A DNA stretch of 64,000 nt from assembly GCF_000735605.1 (NCBI RefSeq), contig NZ_JPKG01000024.1:85121-149120 (forward strand), read 5' to 3'. Each line of letters starts with the position of its first letter. The stretch's first letter is position 1. The DNA comes from Allobosea sp. LC85. GTDB lineage: Bacteria; Pseudomonadota; Alphaproteobacteria; Rhizobiales; Beijerinckiaceae. Below the pieces are notes generated by a model. It did not search any database, was not told the origin of the DNA, and saw only the letters and a program-made list of their open reading frames with translations. A program made the position numbers and the translations under genes. This document shows, piece after piece, positions 1 to 10,580 of the stretch.

Positions 1-374
1 CCATCGATGATGTCATTGCCGGCTCCACCATCGATGCTGTCATTGCCATCGCCGCCGGAAAGGTCGTCATTCCCGGCATTGCCGTCGATGACATCGTCAC
101 CACCACCACCGGACGCGGTGTCATCACCGCCGCCGCCACTGATCGTGTCGTTGCCATCATCGCCAAAGAGCGTGTCGTCGCCCGCATCGCCAAAGAGGGT
201 GTCGTCACCCAGGAGCCCGACAACGAGGTCGTCCCCGGCGTTTCCGTGCAGAACGTTGTCGACGTCCGTGCCGAGTATCGTGTCGTCGCCGGCATTGCCG
301 TTCGCGTCATCAAAACCCGGAATAAGTGCTAGATCGATAAGGTCGGGACCGTTTGTGCCCTGGAAAGTAGCCAT
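1..374 (-). CDS. RTX-type calcium-binding repeat protein, N-terminal part (partial)
   Basis: Reading leftwards from ATG at 374, the first ~124 residues begin MATFQGTNGPDLIDLALIPG and then consist of nonapeptide repeats of the form G-G/N-x-G-x-D-x-U-x (for example NAGDDTILG, DAGDDTLFG, GGAGNDIIDG). These are hemolysin-type calcium-binding repeats that form a parallel beta-roll when calcium binds outside the cell. Such proteins leave by a type I secretion system using a C-terminal signal, which would lie beyond the window edge. There is no N-terminal signal peptide, as expected for that route. The gene continues past base 1, so any enzymatic domain and the total length are unknown. No secretion genes are visible next to it. 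Confidence 0.85.
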   Translation of the reverse strand, partial: MATFQGTNGPDLIDLALIPGFDDANGNAGDDTILGTDVDNVLHGNAGDDLVVGLLGDDTLFGDAGDDTLFGDDGNDTISGGGGDDTASGGGGDDVIDGNAGNDDLSGGDGNDSIDGGAGNDIID

Positions 375-691
375 ACCTGGCCTCCCTCTGGTCTTTCCAG
401 GTCGCGGATCGCAGAGGCCAGCTGTCAGCAGGGCGCAAGGGATCGACCTGGACTTACCGCGCCGAAGCTAGAGAAGGCCTGCCACTTTCATAATCCCCAT
501 TTGGTGACAGAAATGCAGGCCTCCGAGGCCAGGGAAATGCGCCGCAAACGGGCAAATCAGATCCGCAACAAGCATTTGAAATAGCGATAGAATTTGCCAT
601 TTACGGCGGCCACGGAGCGTGGTCGTGAGATCGCCCCCGATGCTCCCCTTCGCTCAAGCCCCAAACTCTGTCAGGATGTTTCCCGACCGAG
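375..691. other. Non-coding gap between the RTX gene and the glpD remnant
   Basis: About 317 bases. It should hold the promoter of the leftward RTX gene. I see no convincing ORF, tRNA or strong hairpin here, and no clear -35/-10 pair that I would assign. The right part may hold further, unrecognisable glpD decay products. Confidence 0.4.
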
Positions 692-980
692 GGGCTCGAA
701 GCCCTCGTGAGCGAGATCGATTGGCGCTATCCTCCACCTGTGCGCGACCGTCATCCGGCTCGGGCGCGCCTATGGCACGAAGGCTCGTGAGATGCTGGCT
801 GGTGTCGAAGGCAGAGTGAGCCCGTGCCGGTATCCCGGCACCGAACTCAGCGTGCGCGTCGGCATGTTCATCAGAACTCAAAGGCCGCCGCGCGCAGCGC
901 CCGTCGAAATCCACGGGCCGGCGGAAAAGCTGGCGCAGGCGCTCAACGCCTTCACACCCGAGGTCGTCATCCCCCTGTAA
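692..980 (+). pseudogene. glpD: Decayed 3' end of glycerol-3-phosphate dehydrogenase (glpD)
   Basis: Two different frames carry pieces that resemble the C-terminal domain of aerobic GlpD. The frame through 692 gives LEALVSEIDWRYPP, like the stretch before the conserved RLxRxYGT motif. The frame through 738 then gives VIRLGRAYGTKAREMLAGVE, a close match to that motif, followed by a degenerate tail (GTELSVRV, FIRTQ) where intact GlpD has its G-x-x-L-x-x-x-E-V and W-A-R-T-A-E-D segments. A stop at 708-710 and the frame change between the pieces show it is not functional. In rhizobia glpD lies just upstream of glpS, which fits this position. Identification is from remembered family motifs only. 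Confidence 0.5.
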
Positions 981-1005
981 TCCAGGGGGCTTGAAGGAGG
1001 CTGGA

Positions 1006-2106
1006 GTGGGTCTTGTACTCGACAGGGTGCGTCGCGAGGTGGGGGCGGAAACCTATATCCACGAGACGAGCCTGCGGCTGAAGCCCGGCACGATGACCGT
1101 GCTGCTGGGCGCGACCCTGTCGGGCAAGACCTCGCTGATGCGCTTGATGGCGGGGCTCGACCGGCCGAGCGCGGGGCGCGTCCTCGTCGATGACGGCACG
1201 AGCGAAACCGATGTCACCGGTCTGGCCGTGCGGGAACGCTCGGTCGCCATGGTCTACCAGCAGTTCATCAACTACCCGAACCTCACCGTCTTCGAGAACA
1301 TCGCTTCGCCACTCCGGGTGAAAGGGCTGCCCAGGGCGGAGATCGAGAGCAAGGTCCGCGCGATGGCGCGGATGATGCAGCTCGAGTCCTTTCTGGAACA
1401 GATGCCGCTCAATCTTTCCGGCGGCCAGCAGCAGCGCACGGCCATGGCGCGCGCACTGATCAAGGGCGCCGATCTCGTCCTGCTCGACGAGCCGCTCGCC
1501 AATCTCGACTACAAGCTGCGCGAGGAATTGCGCGAAGAGTTGCCGAAGATCGTGCGCAGCTCCAAGGCGACGGTGGTCTACGCGACGACGGAGCCCCAGG
1601 AGGCCCTGCTTCTCGGCGACTTTACCGCGACGCTCTGGCAGGGGCGCGTGACGCAGCATGGCCGAAGCGCGGAGGTCTATCGCCGGCCGCTGGACCTGAC
1701 CACGGCGCGTATCTTCTCCGACCCGCCACTCAACCTGCTGCCGGTCACGAAGCGTGGAGGGGACATTCTCCTGCCAGGCGGCACGGCCACTTCGGCAACC
1801 GGAGCACTCGCTGGGCTGACGGACGGCGAGTATCAGCTCGGCTTCCGCGCGCATCAGCTGACGCTGCATCGATCGGCTGGTCCCAGCCTCACGTTCGACG
1901 GCACGGTCACGGTCGCCGAGATCACCGGTTCGGAAAGTTTCGTTCATGTCGAGGCAACAGGTTCGCGTTGGGTTGCGCTCGTCCCCGGGGTGCAGGAGCT
2001 CGAACCCGGCGCGGCGGTCACGGTCCATGTCGATCCGGCCGGCGTCTTCGTCTTCGACCCCGCTGGCCGGCTCGCCCACGCCCCCGCCTTCCTCTCGGCA
2101 GCATGA
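1006..2106 (+). CDS. glpS: Glycerol ABC importer, ATP-binding subunit GlpS
   Basis: A 366-residue ATPase of the MalK/UgpC (CUT1) family, first gene of the glycerol import operon glpSTPQ-DUF2160-glpV. Walker A GATLSGKT at 35-42, Q-loop Gln85, signature LSGGQ at 137-141, Walker B LVLLDE at 157-162. The switch histidine is absent: VYATTEP stands where VYVTHDQ is usual, giving Thr195. A C-terminal regulatory TOBE-like region follows. The partner GlpT has the opposite defect, so the pair should form one good and one degenerate ATP site. I chose GTG at 1006 because GGAGG lies 7-8 bases upstream; a TTG at 991 is in frame but has no such site. The stop is 10 bases before glpT. Confidence 0.9.
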   Translation: MGLVLDRVRREVGAETYIHETSLRLKPGTMTVLLGATLSGKTSLMRLMAGLDRPSAGRVLVDDGTSETDVTGLAVRERSVAMVYQQFINYPNLTVFENIASPLRVKGLPRAEIESKVRAMARMMQLESFLEQMPLNLSGGQQQRTAMARALIKGADLVLLDEPLANLDYKLREELREELPKIVRSSKATVVYATTEPQEALLLGDFTATLWQGRVTQHGRSAEVYRRPLDLTTARIFSDPPLNLLPVTKRGGDILLPGGTATSATGALAGLTDGEYQLGFRAHQLTLHRSAGPSLTFDGTVTVAEITGSESFVHVEATGSRWVALVPGVQELEPGAAVTVHVDPAGVFVFDPAGRLAHAPAFLSAA

Positions 2107-2116
2107 GGTCAGGGCG

Positions 2117-3196
2117 ATGGCGCGCATCGAACTCTCCGACCTCGCCCATTCCTACAAGCAGGACGCCACGACGCCGGCCGATTTCGCCCTGAAGCCGATG
2201 AACCTGACCTGGCGCCAGGGCGGCGCCTATGCGCTGCTCGGCCCCTCGGGCTGCGGCAAGACAACCTTGCTCAACATCATCTCCGGCCTGCTGACGCCCT
2301 CGTATGGCCAGGTGCTGTTCGACGGGCGCGACGTCACCGGCTTGCCGACCGAACGGCGTAACATCGCCCAGGTCTTCCAGTTCCCGGTCGTCTACGACAC
2401 GATGAGCATGTATGAGAACCTCGCCTTCCCGCTTCGTAACCGTGGCATGGCGGGCAACGCGGTCGATGCACGCGTGCGCGAGATCGCGGCACTGCTGGAG
2501 ATGAGCGGCGATCTCGGCCGCAAGGCGCGCGGGCTCACTGCCGACGCCAAGCAGAAGATCTCGCTCGGCCGGGGGCTGGTCCGGCCCGATGTTGCAGCGA
2601 TCCTGTTCGACGAGCCGCTGACCGTCATCGATCCGCAGCTGAAATGGGAATTGCGCTCGAAGCTCAAGGCACTGCACCGGGCGCTCGACGTCACTATGAT
2701 CTATGTGACGCATGATCAGACCGAGGCGCTCACTTTCGCCGATACGGTCGTGGTGATGCATGACGGACGGGTGGTGCAGGCCGGGCGGCCGGACGAGCTC
2801 TTCGAGAAGCCGGCGCATACCTTCGTCGGCTATTTCATTGGCTCGCCGGGCATGAACGTGCTGCCAGCCACGATCGACGGCAACCGGGCCCATGTCGACG
2901 GCGCCGCGATCGGGCTCGGCCGCAGCTACGACATCCCCGCCGGCAAGCGTATCGAGATCGGCATCCGGCCCGAGTTTGCCAGCCTCGCGCGCGCCGGCGA
3001 GGGTCTGCCCGTCACTGTCGAGCGCATCGACGATCTCGGTCGCACCAGGCTGGCGCGCCTGCGCCTCGGCGGTCACCCCTTCGCGGCCGGCGTACCGGAT
3101 GCGCTGAGCGACATCGGCAAGACCGCCGGGCTGATCCTTCAGCCCGGCCATGTTCATGTCTATGCCGATGGCGAACGCCTGGACGGGAGGGCATGA
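2117..3196 (+). CDS. glpT: Glycerol ABC importer, ATP-binding subunit GlpT
   Basis: A 359-residue MalK-type ATPase, second ATPase of the heterodimer with GlpS. Walker A GPSGCGKT at 42-49, Q-loop VFQFP near 87-91, Walker B ILFDE at 162-166 and switch His199 (VTHD) are intact. The LSGGQ signature is replaced by LTADAKQKI at 140-148. ATP sites in ABC dimers combine Walker motifs of one subunit with the signature of the other, so the intact Walker/His set of GlpT faces the intact signature of GlpS. A C-terminal TOBE region starts near 290. The start is ATG 2117, 10 bases after glpS; the stop overlaps the glpP start (ATGA). This GlpT is unrelated to the MFS glycerol-3-phosphate antiporter of the same name. 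Confidence 0.9.
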   Translation: MARIELSDLAHSYKQDATTPADFALKPMNLTWRQGGAYALLGPSGCGKTTLLNIISGLLTPSYGQVLFDGRDVTGLPTERRNIAQVFQFPVVYDTMSMYENLAFPLRNRGMAGNAVDARVREIAALLEMSGDLGRKARGLTADAKQKISLGRGLVRPDVAAILFDEPLTVIDPQLKWELRSKLKALHRALDVTMIYVTHDQTEALTFADTVVVMHDGRVVQAGRPDELFEKPAHTFVGYFIGSPGMNVLPATIDGNRAHVDGAAIGLGRSYDIPAGKRIEIGIRPEFASLARAGEGLPVTVERIDDLGRTRLARLRLGGHPFAAGVPDALSDIGKTAGLILQPGHVHVYADGERLDGRA

Positions 3197-4098
3197 TGGA
3201 CAAGCCGCACGACAACCGCGCCTGGTTGCTGGTCTTGCCGGTGCTCACCATCGTCGCCTTTTCGGCCGTGATCCCACTGATGACGGTGGTGAACTATTCG
3301 GTGCAGGACACGTTCGGAAACAACCAGTTCTTCTGGAACGGCACCGGCTGGTTCAAGGAGCTGCTCGACCCCTCGAGCGATCTAGGCGGACGGGTGCGCG
3401 ACTCGCTCGGGCGCAATCTCGCCTTCTCCGCGATCATCCTTGCGATCGAGGTGCCGCTCGGCATCGCAGTCGCGCTCGCCATGCCGCGCGAAGGCTGGAA
3501 GGTGGCGGCGACGCTGGTCCTGATGGCGATGCCGCTACTGGTGCCCTGGAACGTCGTTGGCACGATCTGGCAGGTTTTCGCGCGCGGCGATATCGGCCTT
3601 CTCGGCTACACGATCAACCGGCTCGGCATCGACTACAACTATGTCGCCGACCCGGTCGCCGCCTGGATCACCATCATCGTGATGGATGTCTGGCACTGGA
3701 CCTCTTTGGTGGCTTTGCTCTGCTATGCCGGACTGAAATCGATCCCCGACGCCTATTACCAGGCGGCGCGGATCGATGGCGCCAGCCGCTGGGCGGTGTT
3801 CCGCTTCATCCAGCTGCCGAAGATGCGGCGCGTACTGATCATCGCCGTGCTGCTGCGCTTCATGGACTCGTTCATGATCTACACCGAGCCCTTCGTCGTT
3901 ACCGGCGGCGGGCCCGGCAACTCGACCACCTTCCTCTCGATCGAGCTGGTGAAGCTGGCGCTCGGGCAGTTCGACCTGGGCAAGGCCGCCGCGATGTCGA
4001 TCGTCTACAACCTGATCATCCTCGCCGTGTGCTGGGTCTTCTACACGGTGATGACCAATCTCGACGTCGAGCGTCGGCGCCCGCCGGTGGATGCGTGA
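3193..4098 (+). CDS. glpP: Glycerol ABC importer, permease GlpP
   Basis: A 301-residue inner-membrane permease of the MalF/UgpA type. Hydrophobic helices begin at WLLVLPVLTIVAFSAVIPL (about 10-30) and five more follow. The cytoplasmic EAA loop that docks on the ATPase reads YYQAARIDGASRWAVFRFIQ near 192-212. It forms the channel with GlpQ. The start ATG at 3193 overlaps the glpT stop; an adjacent ATG at 3196 is equally possible. The order ATPase-ATPase-permease-permease is the one described for rhizobial glycerol transport operons. The C-terminus ends in a short basic stretch and overlaps or abuts glpQ. Confidence 0.9.
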   Translation: MMDKPHDNRAWLLVLPVLTIVAFSAVIPLMTVVNYSVQDTFGNNQFFWNGTGWFKELLDPSSDLGGRVRDSLGRNLAFSAIILAIEVPLGIAVALAMPREGWKVAATLVLMAMPLLVPWNVVGTIWQVFARGDIGLLGYTINRLGIDYNYVADPVAAWITIIVMDVWHWTSLVALLCYAGLKSIPDAYYQAARIDGASRWAVFRFIQLPKMRRVLIIAVLLRFMDSFMIYTEPFVVTGGGPGNSTTFLSIELVKLALGQFDLGKAAAMSIVYNLIILAVCWVFYTVMTNLDVERRRPPVDA

Positions 4099-4108
4099 GG
4101 TGCGGCCG

Positions 4109-4983
<875 letters not shown>

Positions 4984-4984
<1 letters not shown>

Positions 4985-5280
4985 TGCCCGATCTTGCCGC
5001 GATCGACCTGGCATGGATGGCCTGGACTCCGCAGACCGGCCTCTTCTTCGCCGCGATCTTCGCGCTGCTGCTGACAATGACCGTGCTCGCGATCTGGCGG
5101 CCGGAGATCGAGAGAATCGGCGTGCTCGGGATGCCGACGACGCGCGGAGACCGGCTCTTCCTCAGCCTGCTCGGCGCTGCCTTCATCCACCTTGCCTGGC
5201 TCGGCCTCAGCGGAGCCGAGTTGTGGTGGGCCTCGCTGCTTTCCCTTGCCTATGCCGCAGCGGTCTTCCGCTACGTCTGA
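4984..5280 (+). CDS. Small DUF2160 membrane protein of the glycerol importer operon
   Basis: A 98-residue protein with three predicted membrane segments: about 17-40 (TGLFFAAIFALLLTMTVLAI), 60-76 (LSLLGAAFIHLAWLGL) and 79-97. It matches my memory of the DUF2160 family, which is regularly encoded between the permeases and the binding protein of GlpSTPQV-type transporters. Its role is unknown; an accessory or stabilising subunit of the transporter is the natural guess. ATG 4984 overlaps the glpQ stop. It ends 91 bases before glpV. Confidence 0.8.
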
Positions 5281-5371
5281 CCACCCCGGAGGCTGACCGA
5301 CGACACGAACCGCCTTCGCAACAAGAGGCCGCCAATGCCCGAACGATAACAACCGTCCAGTGGAGGAAACG

Positions 5372-7111
<1,740 letters not shown>

Positions 7112-7112
7112 A

Positions 7113-7157
7113 GCATCGGCGCGAAAAGTGGATTGCGGTTTTCGGAAAAGCCGATGC
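7113..7157. repeat. Hairpin repeat, copy 1 of a dispersed intergenic family
   Basis: Arms GCATCGGC (7113-7120) and GCCGATGC (7150-7157) enclose an inner section with CGAAAAGTGGA and TTTTCGGAAAA. The layout and the inner words recur in the hairpin at 62462-62504 at the other end of the window. It lies directly after the glpV stop. It could aid transcription termination or be a REP-like mobile intergenic element. Confidence 0.6.
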
Positions 7158-7173
7158 AAACACAAAAAGGTGA

Positions 7174-7210
7174 GATCATCGGACCGGATACGATATCCGG
7201 TCCGATGATC
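7174..7210. repeat. Perfect 17-base-arm palindrome after glpV
   Basis: GATCATCGGACCGGATA (7174-7190), a 3-base loop CGA, then the exact complement TATCCGGTCCGATGATC (7194-7210). Such a hairpin would be very stable in RNA. There is no T-run after it, so if it ends the glp transcript it is not a classical intrinsic terminator; it may protect the 3' end. It sits between glpV and the 3' end of the opposite-strand aminotransferase gene. Confidence 0.7.
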
Positions 7211-7326
7211 TGAGGCAGCTGTTTCCGGGAAAGCGGGCGGCCGGCGCGAACCGACCGTCCTCTCCTGTCGGTTCCAAATGAAGCCAGGCCCAAGTCGATC
7301 TGAATGTCGGACGCTTATCGGCCCTG

Positions 7327-8655
7327 TCAGATCTCGCGGACGGCACCGTGCACGGCTTCCAGCGTGGCCTCGACGATCCCTGCATCGTGCTCGGACGAGA
7401 CGAACCAGGCGCCACGCTCCAGCACCCGAACGCCGCGCTTCAGCAGCGCGAGCGCGAAACGGCTGTAGGCCGCCTTGTCGGATGCCGCGACATCACGGTA
7501 ATCGCGCGCCGGCGCATCGAGCCCGAAGGCAATGTGGAACATCAGCGGAAATCCGGCGACCTGAGCCTTGATCCCCGCCTGAGCCAGAATCTCGCGAATA
7601 CCGTCCTGAAGGCGCTGGCCGTGAACCGAGCTGCGCTCATAATGCTCCGGCGTCAGTGCCTGCTGCGTCGCGACCATCGCCGCCATCGCGATCGGCTGCG
7701 CATTGAAGGTGCCGCCATGGAGTACGCCGTCCGCGAACATATCGATCAGTTCGCCCCGGCCGGCGACCGCTGCAACTGGAAAACCGTTGGCAATCGCCTT
7801 CGCCAGGATCGTGAGGTCCGGCGTGACGGCAAAGCGCTCCTGGGCACCGCCGCGACCAAGGCGGAAGCCTGTGATCACCTCATCGAAGATCAGCAGGGCG
7901 CCATGGGCGCGGCAGGCCGCCAGCGCAGCTTGCAGATAGCCCGGCAGCGGTGCGATGGCGCCCTGGTTGCACATGGCCGGCTCCATCATCACCGCGGCGA
8001 CGTCGCCACGGGCAAGACGGGCCTCGAGAGCAGCGAGGTCATTCCAACCGAGGATCGAAAGACCCTCGCCTGCGCTGGGGTCCTGCCCCCGGCTCCCGGC
8101 GACGGGTGTGGGCGCGTCGCTCGGGCCGGCCGCATTGAGGCCTGGCGCCGTTGACCACAAGACGTTGTCGAACCAGCCGTGATAATGCCCTTCGAACTTG
8201 ACGATGGTGCGCCGCCCGGTCGCCGCACGGGCCAGGCGGATCGCGGCCTGCGCCACCTCGGAGCCTGAGGAACCGAAACGAAGCCGCTCGGCACTGGGAA
8301 CGCGCTCGCAGATCAGCTTTGCCGCCTCGTGCTCGATCGGCGCCTGGCCGGCAAACAGGATGCCTCGCTCCGCTTGGCGCTGCACTGCCTCGATGACCCG
8401 GGCGGGGGTATGGCCGAGCACCGTTGCCCCCATCCCGCAGTAGTAATCGATGATGCGGTTGCCATCGACATCGATCAGATAGGCCCCTTCACCTCGTTCA
8501 AAGACGAGCGGTCCCGGCGCCATGCCCAACCTGAAATTGCTGTTCACGCCGCCAGCGATGTAGCGCGCATTCGTAGCGATCTGCCGCGCCGATTCCTCAA
8601 AGCGCAGCGTTGCTGCTGGACCGCTTCCGTTCGCTCGCACGTGCCTGTTCTCCAC
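7327..8655 (-). CDS. Class III PLP aminotransferase, glutamate-1-semialdehyde aminomutase-like
   Basis: A 442-residue fold-type I PLP enzyme. It has GSSGSEVAQAAIRLARAATG (phosphate-binding region), FEGHYHGW, the DEV of IFDEVITGFR, and the Schiff-base lysine in LAKAIANGFPVAA. It resembles HemL, but this block has no other tetrapyrrole genes and a housekeeping hemL is more conserved, so it is more likely a catabolic aminotransferase or aminomutase acting on an amino acid or its derivative. It starts with GTG 8655, with a poor ribosome site. It is divergent from the IclR gene at 8776 and shares a 120-base control region with it. Confidence 0.8.
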   Translation of the reverse strand: MENRHVRANGSGPAATLRFEESARQIATNARYIAGGVNSNFRLGMAPGPLVFERGEGAYLIDVDGNRIIDYYCGMGATVLGHTPARVIEAVQRQAERGILFAGQAPIEHEAAKLICERVPSAERLRFGSSGSEVAQAAIRLARAATGRRTIVKFEGHYHGWFDNVLWSTAPGLNAAGPSDAPTPVAGSRGQDPSAGEGLSILGWNDLAALEARLARGDVAAVMMEPAMCNQGAIAPLPGYLQAALAACRAHGALLIFDEVITGFRLGRGGAQERFAVTPDLTILAKAIANGFPVAAVAGRGELIDMFADGVLHGGTFNAQPIAMAAMVATQQALTPEHYERSSVHGQRLQDGIREILAQAGIKAQVAGFPLMFHIAFGLDAPARDYRDVAASDKAAYSRFALALLKRGVRVLERGAWFVSSEHDAGIVEATLEAVHGAVREI

Positions 8656-8687
8656 TGCCGGTAGTTTGAGCAGACCAGAGCACCAAG

Positions 8688-8707
8688 CCCGTGTAAAGGA
8701 ACACGGG
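8688..8707. promoter_or_regulatory. Inverted repeat in the aminotransferase/IclR divergent region
   Basis: CCCGTGT (8688-8694), AAAGGA, ACACGGG (8701-8707): perfect 7-base arms with a 6-base centre, midway between the two divergent starts. It is a candidate operator and overlaps the first base of the GTTTC box at 8707. Confidence 0.35.
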
Positions 8708-8723
8708 TTTCGTCTTGCGGAAT
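8707..8723 (+). promoter_or_regulatory. GTTTC-N7-GGAAT box, copy 1
   Basis: Reads GTTTCGTCTTGCGGAAT. It matches 12 of 13 bases at its left end with the box before the two peptide-transport operons (GTTTCTTCTTGCG at 14759-14798, read on the minus strand). Its position in the IclR/aminotransferase control region suggests the IclR protein recognises it. This is a putative site. Confidence 0.4.
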
Positions 8724-8775
8724 TCCCCGGGACCCGCTATGCGAGGCCTCGCGACAGCGAGAATGCGGGGCGATC

Positions 8776-9567
8776 ATGCCGAAGAAATCGGGCAACCCTT
8801 ACGTCGTGCAGCCCGTGATGAAGGCGCTCAAGGTGCTGGAATTCGTGGCGCGCCATGGGCACGAGATCGCGCTCACGACCGTCGGACGAGAGCTGCGGAT
8901 TCCGAAGACGACGACCTTCCGCTACCTGCAAACGCTGATGGAGGCCGGATTCGTCAGCCACAACCGCGAGACCGACAAATACAATCTCGGGCCTCTGCTG
9001 CGCTCGATCGCGCGTGCCGATGCGAGCTTCAGCAAGATCCGTCAGCTCGCGCGCCCGGCGATGGTCGAGCTGATGAACGAATTCAATGAGACCGTGAACC
9101 TCGCGGTGAAGGGCAACGGCACGATCGTCTATATCGACCTCATCGAGGCCAATCGCTCGCTGCGCATGCAGGCGCGGATCGGCGACAGCCATCCGATGCA
9201 TTCGACAGCACTGGGCAAGGCGATCCTCGCCTTTCTTCCCGAAGCCGAAAAGCTGCGCCAGCTCGATCTGCCCTTGACCGAGCGAACCGGGCGCACGTTG
9301 CTCGAGCGCGAAGAGATCGAGCGCCAGCTTCGACAGGTCGCCAAGCTCGGCTACGCGACGGAAATCGGCGAGAACGAAGACGGGGCGATGTGCGTCGGCG
9401 TGCCGATCTTCGACGACAATCACTACCCTGTGGCGGCACTCAGCATCTCGGCACCGCTGATGCGAATGCCGCGGCCACTCGCGGCGAAGGCGGGAACGCG
9501 ACTGCGCGAGGTCGCCGCGCACATCTCCAGCCATCTCGGTTCGCAGGACCCCATCACTTCCCCCTGA
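8776..9567 (+). CDS. IclR-family transcriptional regulator
   Basis: A 263-residue regulator. The N-terminal winged helix-turn-helix (about 8-70) includes VGRELRIPKTTTFRYLQTLM, and the C-terminal IclR ligand domain (about 80-250) has SIARADASFSKIRQLARPAM and GDSHPMHSTALGKAILAFLP. IclR proteins bind short dyads as dimers or tetramers and respond to a pathway metabolite. It is divergent from the aminotransferase and convergent with the peptide permease operon. It is the nearest candidate regulator for the shared GTTTC boxes at 8707, 14759, 20270 and 23184. The start is ATG 8776 after GCGGGGCGATC. Confidence 0.9.
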   Translation: MPKKSGNPYVVQPVMKALKVLEFVARHGHEIALTTVGRELRIPKTTTFRYLQTLMEAGFVSHNRETDKYNLGPLLRSIARADASFSKIRQLARPAMVELMNEFNETVNLAVKGNGTIVYIDLIEANRSLRMQARIGDSHPMHSTALGKAILAFLPEAEKLRQLDLPLTERTGRTLLEREEIERQLRQVAKLGYATEIGENEDGAMCVGVPIFDDNHYPVAALSISAPLMRMPRPLAAKAGTRLREVAAHISSHLGSQDPITSP

Positions 9568-9632
9568 CAGGCGTGGCCGGGCGGAGCCCTGCAAGCGCAG
9601 GCCCGCGCGGGACCTCGCGCTCCGGGGCGAGG

Positions 9633-10580
9633 TCAATGATATTCGATGCGTGGATCGATCCACGCATAAAGTACGTCGATGATCAGGTTGACCAGCATAT
9701 AGCCGACCAGGATCACCATGATGCAGCCTTGGATCAGCGGGTAGTCGCGGGTGCTGATCGCCTGGATCACCAAGCGTCCCAGCCCCGGATAGGTGAAGAC
9801 GGCCTCCGTCACCACCGCACCGCCGATGAAATTCGCCATCATCAAGCCGACGATCGTGACAAAGGGCAGCAACGCGTTGCGCATGATGTGCAGGCCGACG
9901 ACGCGGCTTTCGGGCAGCCCCTTGGCCCGCGCCGTGCGGACATAGTCCTGCTTCGCCTCACCGATCAACGACGCGCGCAGGAACCGCGCGAAGATGCCGG
10001 AGACATAGATGCCCAGCGTCAGCGCCGGCAGGATGAGACTGCGTAGCGCATCCATCGGCGACTCCCAGAACGGCACGTAGCGCGAGGCGGACGGCAGCCA
10101 GTGGAGCTCGACGGCGAAGAGCAGGATCAGCAGGATGCCAAGCCAAAACGTCGGCACACCCAGTGCCAGCGCGCTCCACCCGCTGAGCAGGCGGTCGAGC
10201 CAGGAATTGGGCCGCACGGCGCTGGCAACCGCGACAGGTATGCCGACGAGCAACGCCACCAGAATCGCGGCGACCGCCAGTTGCAGCGTCGCTGGCAATC
10301 TCTCGCCGATCAACGCAAGAACCGGCTGGCGACTGTGCAGCGAGAGGCCGAAATCGCCGCGCAGCGCCTGGCCGAGCCAGTCGAGATACTGGATCAGCAT
10401 CGGCCGATCGAGGCCATAGCGCGCGATGGTGGCCGCAATCTCCTCCGGCGAGGCGTTCTCACCAACAAGCACCGCGACGGGGCCGCCCGGCACCGCGTAG
10501 ATCATCGCGAATATGGCGAAGGACGCGAGAACCAGCACCGGCAGCATATGCAACAGGCGGCGCAGCAGATAGCCCGTCAT
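9633..10580 (-). CDS. Peptide/nickel-type ABC permease (DppB-like), set 1
   Basis: A 315-residue inner-membrane permease. It starts MTGYLLRRLLHMLPVLVLAS and carries the binding-protein-dependent transport motif RTARAKGLPESRVVGLHIMR in the cytoplasmic loop, with TYPGLGRLVIQAISTRDYPL near the end, both typical of DppB/OppB. It is the last gene of a minus-strand operon: M81 peptidase, binding protein, DppC, DppB. The order C before B is the reverse of the usual one. Its start overlaps the end of the DppC gene by four bases. No ATPase follows, so it probably uses the DppDF pair encoded at 14801-16650. Confidence 0.88.
   Translation of the reverse strand: MTGYLLRRLLHMLPVLVLASFAIFAMIYAVPGGPVAVLVGENASPEEIAATIARYGLDRPMLIQYLDWLGQALRGDFGLSLHSRQPVLALIGERLPATLQLAVAAILVALLVGIPVAVASAVRPNSWLDRLLSGWSALALGVPTFWLGILLILLFAVELHWLPSASRYVPFWESPMDALRSLILPALTLGIYVSGIFARFLRASLIGEAKQDYVRTARAKGLPESRVVGLHIMRNALLPFVTIVGLMMANFIGGAVVTEAVFTYPGLGRLVIQAISTRDYPLIQGCIMVILVGYMLVNLIIDVLYAWIDPRIEYH

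Noticed and set aside
7..471. Plus-strand open frame rich in Ser and Pro at the window start
   Set aside because: It is the antisense of the RTX repeats; the minus-strand reading gives the clear G-G-x-G-x-D repeat pattern.
7327..8655. Housekeeping hemL for tetrapyrrole synthesis
   Set aside because: It sits in a regulated catabolic block next to an IclR gene, with no heme genes nearby; only the fold is shared.
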